64,000 nucleotides of DNA, from positions 1,612,001-1,676,000 of the forward strand of contig NZ_CP088285.1 of NCBI RefSeq assembly GCF_011516645.4, given 5' to 3'. Of the stretch, positions 58,645 to 64,000 are shown in pieces. Position 1 is the first letter of the stretch; the number at the start of each line of letters is the position of its first letter. Source of the stretch: Bradyrhizobium septentrionale. GTDB taxonomy: Bacteria > Pseudomonadota > Alphaproteobacteria > Rhizobiales > Xanthobacteraceae. The notes under the pieces were generated by a model. It searched no databases and was not told where the DNA came from. It saw only the letters and a program-made list of their open reading frames with translations. The position numbers were made by a program, and so were the translations under genes.

Positions 58645-59427
58645 GTGGATCTTGGAATCAAAGGCCGCCGCGCCATCGTCTGCGCATCGAGCAAGGGACT
58701 GGGCCGCGCCTGCGCGATCGCGCTCGCCAATGAGGGCGTGCATGTCACGCTGACGGCGCGCGGCGCCGAGGCGCTGAAGCAGACCGCCGACGAGATCCGT
58801 AAAGGCCATCCCGCCGTCACCGTCACCGAGATCGTCGGCGACATCACGACCCCGGCAGGACGCGAAGCCGTGCTCAAGGCCTGCCCCGATCCGGATATCC
58901 TGATCAACAATGCGGGTGGCCCGCCGCCCGGCGACTTCCGCAACTGGACCCGCGACGACTGGATCAAGGCAATCGACGCCAACATGCTGACGCCGATCGA
59001 GCTGATCAAGGCGACCGTCGACGGCATGATGGCTCGCAAGTTCGGTCGCATCGTCAATATCACCTCGGCGGCGGTGAAGGCGCCGATCGAGATTCTCGGC
59101 CTCTCCAACGGCGCCCGCGCCGGCCTCACCGGCTTCGTCGCCGGCCTGTCGCGCAAGACCGTGATCAACAACGTCACCATCAACGGCCTGCTGCCGGGCC
59201 CGTTCGACACCGACCGTCTGCGCGGCACCGGCAAGGCGGAAGCCGAAAAGCGCGGCCTTTCGATCGAGGCTGTCATGACCGAGCGCGCCAAGCTGAACCC
59301 CGCCGGCCGCTTCGGTCATCCCGATGAATTCGGCTACGCCTGCGCCTTCCTGTGTGGCGACAAGGCCGGCTTCATCACCGGGCAGAACATCCTGCTCGAT
59401 GGCGGCGCCTTCCCCGGTACGCTGTGA
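58645..59427 (+). CDS. SDR-family protein with a non-canonical catalytic site
   Basis: The protein has 260 residues from GTG at 58645, with GGGAG 8 nt upstream; another GTG three codons earlier is too close to that site. It is a Rossmann short-chain dehydrogenase with VCASSKGLGRACAIALA (cofactor loop, TGxxxGxG changed to ASxxxGxG) and ILINNAGGPPPG. After VNITSAAVKAPIEILGLSNGARAGLTGF the catalytic YxxxK is absent, since the expected Tyr and Lys are replaced. This matches a known BKR-like SDR subgroup without a standard tetrad. It may be catalytically different. GTGA overlap with the next gene. Confidence 0.88.
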   Translation: MDLGIKGRRAIVCASSKGLGRACAIALANEGVHVTLTARGAEALKQTADEIRKGHPAVTVTEIVGDITTPAGREAVLKACPDPDILINNAGGPPPGDFRNWTRDDWIKAIDANMLTPIELIKATVDGMMARKFGRIVNITSAAVKAPIEILGLSNGARAGLTGFVAGLSRKTVINNVTINGLLPGPFDTDRLRGTGKAEAEKRGLSIEAVMTERAKLNPAGRFGHPDEFGYACAFLCGDKAGFITGQNILLDGGAFPGTL

Positions 59428-60413
59428 GAGCGGTCTGGTACGAGCGGACAGGCGCGGCGCCGACGGTGCTCACCGTCGGCGAGATGCCGACGCCTGATGC
59501 GGCCCCCGGCGAGGTCCGGGTTCGTCTCGAGGCTTCAGGCGTCAATCCGGCCGATGTCGGCCGCCGCAGCGGCAACTATCGCGCGATGGAATTTCTACGC
59601 GTGATCCCGAACAGCGACGGCGCCGGGATCATCGACCAGGTCGGTGAAGGCGTCACCCGCTTTGCGGTCGGCGACCGGGTCTGGCTGTTCAACGGCCAGC
59701 GCAACGGCCGCGCCTTCGGCACCGCAGCCGAGTACATCACGCTTGCCGATTATCTGGTGACGCCGCTGCCGCCGGACGTGTCGTTCGCGGCAGGTGCTAC
59801 GCTCGGCATTCCCTGCATGACCGCGTGGTGTGCGCTGTTTGCCGACGGTCCGATCGCGGGGCAGACGGTGCTGGTCACCGGCGGCGCCGGCGCGGTCGGC
59901 CACTATGCCGTGCAGCTCGCGAAATGGGGCGGTGCGCGCGTCATCGCCACCGTGAGTTCGCAGGCCAAGGACGTGGAAGCCCGGCTTGCCGGTGCCGACA
60001 CGGTCGTCAACTACCGGACCGAGGACGTCGTCTCGAAGGTGATGGCGTTCACCGAGAACCGCGGCGTCGACCGCGTGATCGACGTCGATTTCGGCGGCAA
60101 CCTCGCGACCACGCTGAAGATCATGGCGATGAACTCGACGATCGCGGTCTACGCCACCAACGGCAACCGCACGCCGACGCTGCCGGTGCGCGAATTGATG
60201 GAGAAATGCGTCACGGTGCGCTCGCTGGTGCTGTTCGCACTGCCGCGGCCACTGCTCGCGGCCGCGCAGGCCGATATCACGAAGTGGCTGGAGTCGGGCA
60301 CCCGGGTGCACAACATCGCCGGCCAGTTCGCGTTGGCGGAGACCGCCGACGCCCATCTCGCCGTCGAGAAGGGCGACAAGGTCGGCACCGTGATCGTCGA
60401 CTGCGCGCGGTGA
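59424..60413 (+). CDS. quinone oxidoreductase-like zinc-free MDR protein
   Basis: The protein has 329 residues from GTG at 59424, overlapping the SDR stop as GTGA. It is a medium-chain reductase of the zeta-crystallin/QOR type: VRAVWYERTGAAPTVLTVGEMPTP, SGVNPADVGRRSGNYR, the VLVTGGAGAVGHYAVQLAKWGGARVIATVSS cofactor domain (about 149-180) and a C-terminal KGDKVGTVIVDC. No zinc ligands are visible. It probably reduces quinones or enones with NADPH. Translational coupling to the SDR protein suggests joint action. Confidence 0.9.
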   Translation: MRAVWYERTGAAPTVLTVGEMPTPDAAPGEVRVRLEASGVNPADVGRRSGNYRAMEFLRVIPNSDGAGIIDQVGEGVTRFAVGDRVWLFNGQRNGRAFGTAAEYITLADYLVTPLPPDVSFAAGATLGIPCMTAWCALFADGPIAGQTVLVTGGAGAVGHYAVQLAKWGGARVIATVSSQAKDVEARLAGADTVVNYRTEDVVSKVMAFTENRGVDRVIDVDFGGNLATTLKIMAMNSTIAVYATNGNRTPTLPVRELMEKCVTVRSLVLFALPRPLLAAAQADITKWLESGTRVHNIAGQFALAETADAHLAVEKGDKVGTVIVDCAR

Positions 60414-60420
60414 TAGGCAC

Positions 60421-60590
60421 GCTCTCTTCCCCCTCTCCCCGTTCTTACGGGGAGAGGGTTGGGGTGAGGGGCTTCCACCGCAAAGACGGTGAAGATGGAG
60501 TCTACACAAGCTCCCCCTCACCCGGATCGCATTCCGCTTCGCTGCATGCGATCCGACCTCTCCCCGCAAGCGGGGCGAGGTAAAGTGAGC
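60421..60590. repeat. interspersed palindromic repeat cluster
   Basis: CCCTCTCCCCGT and ACGGGGAGAGGG (60430-60457) form a perfect 12-bp stem. Further on, GGATCGCATTCCGC and CTGCATGCGATCC pair partly, and CTCTCCCCGC/GCGGGGCGAG form another hairpin. This CTCTCCCCG/GGGGTGAGGGGC block type is repeated in many rhizobial intergenic regions. No gene is here. Confidence 0.75.
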
Positions 60591-60628
60591 AACGCGAACG
60601 AGAGAAACAAAAAACCGGGACACGCCGC

Positions 60629-61477
60629 ATGCAATGGACGATCGGCAAGGTCAAGATCACAAAAGTCGTCGAGCTCGAGACCGTCGGCAGCACGCGCTTC
60701 ATCCTGCCGCTGGCCGGCCGGGAGGAGATCCAGAGCCTGCCCTGGCTGATCCCGCATTTCGCCAACGAGGAGGGCCGGCTGAAAATGTCGATCCATTCGC
60801 TGCTGGTGGAAACGCCGGAGCACCGAATCATCGTCGATACCGGGCTCGGCAACGACAAGCAGGGCCGCAATGTACCGACCTGGAACAACCGCAGCGATCC
60901 GTTCCTGGAGAAGCTGACCGCGGCCGGATTTTCCCCTGACAGCATCGATACCGTGCTGTGCACGCATCTGCACGTCGACCATGTCGGCTGGAACACGAAG
61001 CTCGTCGACGGCAAATGGGTGCCGACCTTCGCCAAGGCGCGTTACGTGTTCGGCAAGACCGAATACGACTACTGGCGCGACCATAGCGACGATCCCGCCC
61101 ACGCCGTCGTGTTCGCGGACTCCGTGAAACCAATCGCGGATGCCGGCAAGGCCGAGCTGGTGCCGAGCGACCACCGGCTGACCGAGGAGATCACGCTGAT
61201 CCCGACGCCGGGTCACAGCCCCGGCCACATGAGCATCCATATCAAATCCGGCGGCGAGCAAGCGCTGCTGACCGGCGATGCCGCGCATCATCCCTGCCAG
61301 ATGTATCACCTCGACTGGTCTGCGACCGTGGATTCCGATCCGAAGCAGTCGGCCGCGACGCGGCGCGACTTGTTCTCGCGCTTTGCCGATACGCCGACGC
61401 TGGTGATCGGCGGGCATTTCAGTGCCGGCCACATCCAGCGCGACGGCGACGCGTTCCGCTTCATCGCGCTGGGGTGA
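60629..61477 (+). CDS. MBL-fold metallo-hydrolase
   Basis: The 282-residue protein has a metallo-beta-lactamase fold with the metal motif VLCTHLHVDHVGWN (HxHxDH, about 109-122), PTPGHSPGHMSIHI (third histidine) and LLTGDAAHHP (bridging Asp). The final GGHFSAGHIQRDGDAFRF carries the last histidine. It resembles the N-acyl homoserine lactonase/quinol-type hydrolase subgroup. No signal peptide. Substrate unknown. The ribosome site before ATG 60629 is weak. Confidence 0.9.
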   Translation: MQWTIGKVKITKVVELETVGSTRFILPLAGREEIQSLPWLIPHFANEEGRLKMSIHSLLVETPEHRIIVDTGLGNDKQGRNVPTWNNRSDPFLEKLTAAGFSPDSIDTVLCTHLHVDHVGWNTKLVDGKWVPTFAKARYVFGKTEYDYWRDHSDDPAHAVVFADSVKPIADAGKAELVPSDHRLTEEITLIPTPGHSPGHMSIHIKSGGEQALLTGDAAHHPCQMYHLDWSATVDSDPKQSAATRRDLFSRFADTPTLVIGGHFSAGHIQRDGDAFRFIALG

Positions 61478-61617
61478 TCGGCCCGAACTGGCCTTGAAAT
61501 AAGGCTTGGCTGCAATGCACCGCGCTCATGGCGGTTGAATTTCCCGGCGCGCTGTTCCATGAAGCGTGTCGAGGTATACCAGTAACAATCCTCAGGACAT
61601 CGTAGGGAGTGATCAAC

Positions 61618-62460
61618 ATGAAGCTTGTTCGTTATGGCGAAAAGGGTGCGGAAAAGCCCGGTCTGATCGACAAATCCGGCCAGCTGCGCGACCTCTCGGC
61701 CCAACTCAAGGACCTCACCGGCGACGCCTACGCGCCGGACTCACTGAAGAAGCTTGCTGGCCTCGATCCCGCCTCCCTGCCCGCCGTCTCTGGCAAGCCG
61801 CGCTTCGGTGCCCCGGTCACCGGCATCTCCAAATTCGTCGCGATCGGCCTGAACTATTCCGACCACGCCAAGGAAACCGGCGCGGCGATCCCGACCGAAC
61901 CGATCATCTTCATGAAGGCGAACACCTCCCTGAGCGGCCCGAACGACGCGGTCGAAAAGCCGCGCGGCTCGACCAAGCTCGACTGGGAAGTCGAGATCGC
62001 CGCGATCATCGGCACCCGCGCCAAATATGTCTCGGAAGCCGACGCGCTGAACCACGTCGCCGGCTATTGTGTCTGCAACGACGTCTCCGAGCGCAACTTC
62101 CAGACCGAGCGGCTCGGACAGTGGACCAAGGGCAAGTCGCACGACACGTTCGGCCCGGTCGGCCCCTGGCTCGTCACCAAGGACGAGATCAAGGACGTGC
62201 AAGACCTGTCGATGTGGCTCGACGTCAACGGCCAGCGCCGCCAGACCGGCTCGACCAAGACCATGATCTTCTCGATGGCGAAGTGCATCGCCTACGTCTC
62301 GCAGTTCATGACGCTGCTGCCCGGTGACATCATCACCACCGGCACCCCGCCCGGTGTCGGCCTCGGCATGAAGCCGCCAACCTTCCTCAACGTCGGCGAC
62401 GTCGTGACGCTCGGCATCGAAGGTCTCGGCGAGCAGCGCCAGGAAATCGTCGCGGCGTAA
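61618..62460 (+). CDS. fumarylacetoacetate hydrolase (FAH)-family protein
   Basis: The protein has 280 residues from ATG at 61618 (AGGGAG upstream). The N-terminal small domain MKLVRYGEKGAEKPGLID is typical of two-domain FAH proteins such as ureidoglycolate lyase-like and acylpyruvase enzymes. The core has FVAIGLNYSDHAKETG, PIIFMKANTSLSGPNDAV, the metal-binding LDWEVEIAAIIGTRAKYV (Glu ligands) and ITTGTPPGVGLGMKPPTFLNVGDVV. It probably cleaves a C-C or C-heteroatom bond in a 2-oxo acid with Mg2+. Exact substrate undetermined. Confidence 0.92.
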   Translation: MKLVRYGEKGAEKPGLIDKSGQLRDLSAQLKDLTGDAYAPDSLKKLAGLDPASLPAVSGKPRFGAPVTGISKFVAIGLNYSDHAKETGAAIPTEPIIFMKANTSLSGPNDAVEKPRGSTKLDWEVEIAAIIGTRAKYVSEADALNHVAGYCVCNDVSERNFQTERLGQWTKGKSHDTFGPVGPWLVTKDEIKDVQDLSMWLDVNGQRRQTGSTKTMIFSMAKCIAYVSQFMTLLPGDIITTGTPPGVGLGMKPPTFLNVGDVVTLGIEGLGEQRQEIVAA

Positions 62461-62470
62461 TTTGCGGGAT

Positions 62471-62616
62471 CGTCATCCTGAGGAGCGCGCAACGCGCGCG
62501 TCTCCAAGGATGAGCCAAGGACGCCGTCACCCAAGCGCTCGAAGGGTGACGGAAGCGCATCGATCACTCCCCATCCTTCGAGACGCGCGCCCAAGGGCGC
62601 GCTCCTCAGGATGACG
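62471..62616. repeat. interspersed palindromic repeat (CGTCATCCTGAGG family)
   Basis: CGTCATCCTGAGGAGCGCGC at 62471 and GCGCGCTCCTCAGGATGACG at 62597-62616 are perfect 20-bp inverted arms. Inner arms around CCAAGGATG/CATCCTTCGAG and GTCACCC/GGGTGAC pair as well. It fills the gap between the FAH and GST genes and resembles a rhizobial repeat family. A stable hairpin is possible in RNA or DNA. Confidence 0.85.
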
Positions 62617-62644
62617 ACTGTGTGTTCGGAAAGAGGTCATCTCC

Positions 62645-63259
62645 ATGAAACTCACCTTCTCTCCCGCCTCCCCGTTCGCCCGCAAGGTGCGCATCGCGGC
62701 GATCGAGCTTGGTCTGATCGACAAGATCGAGCTGGTGCCGGCCAGTGTCGCGCCGGGACAGGCCAACGACGAATACTCGAAGATCTCGCCGTTGAAGAAA
62801 CTGCCGGTGCTGATCCTCGACCATGGCGACGTGATTCTGGATTCCTACGTCATCGTCGAATATCTCAACGAGATCGGCGGCGGCCGGCTGATCCCGGGCT
62901 ACGGCCCGCGGCGCTGGAAGCTGAAGACCGATCACTCGCTGATCAACGGTATGCTCGATTCCATGCTGCTGTGCCGCTACGAGAAGATGGTGCGGCCGCA
63001 GGGCTCGCTGTGGCAAGCCTGGTACGACGATCACTGGAACAGGGCCTGGGCCGGCATGGCGCGGTTCGAGAACCGGCCGGACGTGCTGGACGGTTCGTCG
63101 TTCGACATCGCGCAGATCGGCCTCGTTTGCGTGCTCGGCTATGCCGACTTCCGCTTCGCCGATAGCGGCTGGCGCAAGGCCTATCCCAAGCTCGACGCCT
63201 TCTACCAGAAAATGCTGGAGCGGCCGTCGGTGAAGATCTCGGCGCCGCCTGCGGCATAG
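62645..63259 (+). CDS. glutathione S-transferase family protein
   Basis: The 204-residue protein has an N-terminal thioredoxin-like GST domain (MKLTFSPASPFARKVRIAAIELGL, KLPVLILDHGDVILDSYVIVEYLNE with the glutathione-binding cis-Pro and D/ES motif). An all-helical C-terminal domain follows (DHWNRAWAGMARFENR, VLGYADFRFADSGWRKAYPKLDAFYQKMLERPS). Serine in SPASPFARK is the likely thiol-activating residue. GAGG precedes the ATG. It may conjugate or isomerise small electrophiles. Its position after an FAH-family gene recalls maleylacetoacetate isomerase/FAH pairs, but the active-site pattern does not prove that. Confidence 0.9.
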   Translation: MKLTFSPASPFARKVRIAAIELGLIDKIELVPASVAPGQANDEYSKISPLKKLPVLILDHGDVILDSYVIVEYLNEIGGGRLIPGYGPRRWKLKTDHSLINGMLDSMLLCRYEKMVRPQGSLWQAWYDDHWNRAWAGMARFENRPDVLDGSSFDIAQIGLVCVLGYADFRFADSGWRKAYPKLDAFYQKMLERPSVKISAPPAA

Positions 63260-63284
63260 CGGAAGAAGCCGGGGAGAAATGACG

Positions 63285-64000
63285 ATGCGCCATCGCTTCC
63301 CCCGCCTCTCACGTCTCGGCGCGAGCCTCGCGCTCGCGTTGACGGCCTCAATCGCCAATCTGAGGGCCGACGATATGACACCTCGACAACAACGCCAGCC
63401 TTGCGGATCGCCGGCCGCGCTCGACGACGGTTGGGTGACTGCCTCGCCGGAAAGCGTCGGCATGGATAGTGAGCGACTGTGCGGCATCGCCGCGCGGCTC
63501 AGCCTGCGCAGCAGCGAGGTGCATTCCGTTGTCGTGGCACGTCACGGCAGACTGGTATTCGAGCAGTATTTTTCCGGCATCGACCAGCCGTGGGGCCAGC
63601 CCGAAGGCCGCACCGAATTCACCGCGACGACCAAGCACGACATGCGCTCGGCGACGAAGAGCGTAACGGCATTGCTGGTCGGCATCGCCATCGACCGCAA
63701 ACTGATCGCCAGCGCCAATGAGCCCGTGGTGAAATTCTTTCCCGAGCATCATCAGGTGAAATCAGCCGGCTGGGACGCAATCACGCTGCACCATTTGCTG
63801 ACGATGTCATCGGGCATCAAATGGGACGAGACGCTGCCCTGGACCGATCCCAACAACGACGAACCGCATCTCGCTTTCGATGCCGATCCGATCGGCTACG
63901 TGCTGGCCAAGCCGATCGCAGCACCCCCGGACACGCTGTGGACCTACAATGGCGGCGGCACCGATCTGCTCGGCAACATTATCGAGCAAGTCTCCGGCAA
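63285..64000 (+). CDS. serine hydrolase, class C beta-lactamase/DD-peptidase fold (3' end outside window)
   Basis: The frame is open from ATG 63285 (GGGGAG 8 nt upstream; an ATG two codons earlier is too close) to the window edge, giving 239 codons. A basic signal peptide comes first (MRHRFPRLSRLGASLALALT, ending near RADD). The beta-lactamase-like domain shows ESVGMDSERLCGIAARL, VVARHGRLVFEQYFSG, the SxxK nucleophile motif in RSATKSVTALLVGIAID, LTMSSGIKWDE and the YxN-like TYNGGGTDLLG. Members are esterases or peptidases more often than true beta-lactamases. Exported. Confidence 0.88.
   Translation, partial: MRHRFPRLSRLGASLALALTASIANLRADDMTPRQQRQPCGSPAALDDGWVTASPESVGMDSERLCGIAARLSLRSSEVHSVVVARHGRLVFEQYFSGIDQPWGQPEGRTEFTATTKHDMRSATKSVTALLVGIAIDRKLIASANEPVVKFFPEHHQVKSAGWDAITLHHLLTMSSGIKWDETLPWTDPNNDEPHLAFDADPIGYVLAKPIAAPPDTLWTYNGGGTDLLGNIIEQVSG

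Noticed and set aside
60149..60623. Minus-strand frames over the quinone reductase end and repeat block
   Set aside because: They read through an interspersed palindrome and the antisense of a well-supported gene.

Overview
The window looks like a high-GC alphaproteobacterial chromosome, most likely Bradyrhizobium or a close relative. The evidence is codon bias, rhizobial-type interspersed palindromes, FixJ- and FixK-like regulators with matching TTGAT-N4-ATCAA sites, an IalB-type protein and an initiator tRNA with an encoded CCA. I see no rRNA, CRISPR array or prophage. One complete IS element is present.

Layout. (1) 1-5.8 kb: a leftward operon of acyl-CoA dehydrogenases plus a CoA-ligase alpha-type protein, preceded by an IclR regulator. 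Catalytic and glutamate-less dehydrogenases are adjacent, as in heteromeric sterol-side-chain dehydrogenases. (2) 6-33.4 kb: an island whose promoter regions carry seven FNR/FixK-type palindromes. It encodes exported DUF3300 and DUF2950 proteins, a TAXI-type binding protein, a YiaV/YiaW-like pair, PPK2, a large Orn/Lys/Arg-type decarboxylase, a SulP transporter, an alpha/beta hydrolase, an IalB-like protein, a sensor kinase with two response regulators, a FixK-like activator, an AI-2E family transporter with a K+ channel, aspartate 4-decarboxylase and two tandem AspT antiporters. (3) 33.7-44.5 kb: a leftward sugar-type ABC operon that includes a permease fused to a beta-propeller, a free beta-propeller and an acyl-CoA dehydrogenase. 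A GntR regulator and an acyl-CoA synthetase are divergent from it. (4) 44.5-52.4 kb: a decayed accessory stretch with AraC, GDPD, Dabb and TetR genes, a frameshifted hydrolase, and fragments of MFS, LacI, TetR and acyl-CoA synthetase genes. (5) 52.5-64 kb: tRNA-fMet, aldehyde dehydrogenase, GMC oxidoreductase, CvpA, the IS element, then SDR, quinone reductase, MBL hydrolase, FAH-family, GST and beta-lactamase-like genes separated by interspersed palindromes.

How the genes may work together. The 6-33 kb island reads as one low-oxygen regulon. Aspartate/alanine exchange with aspartate decarboxylation consumes protons and can generate proton-motive force. A second amino-acid decarboxylase also consumes protons, and PPK2 exchanges phosphate between polyphosphate and nucleotides. 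This is an inference from the shared sites and known family functions; the sites themselves are visible in the sequence.
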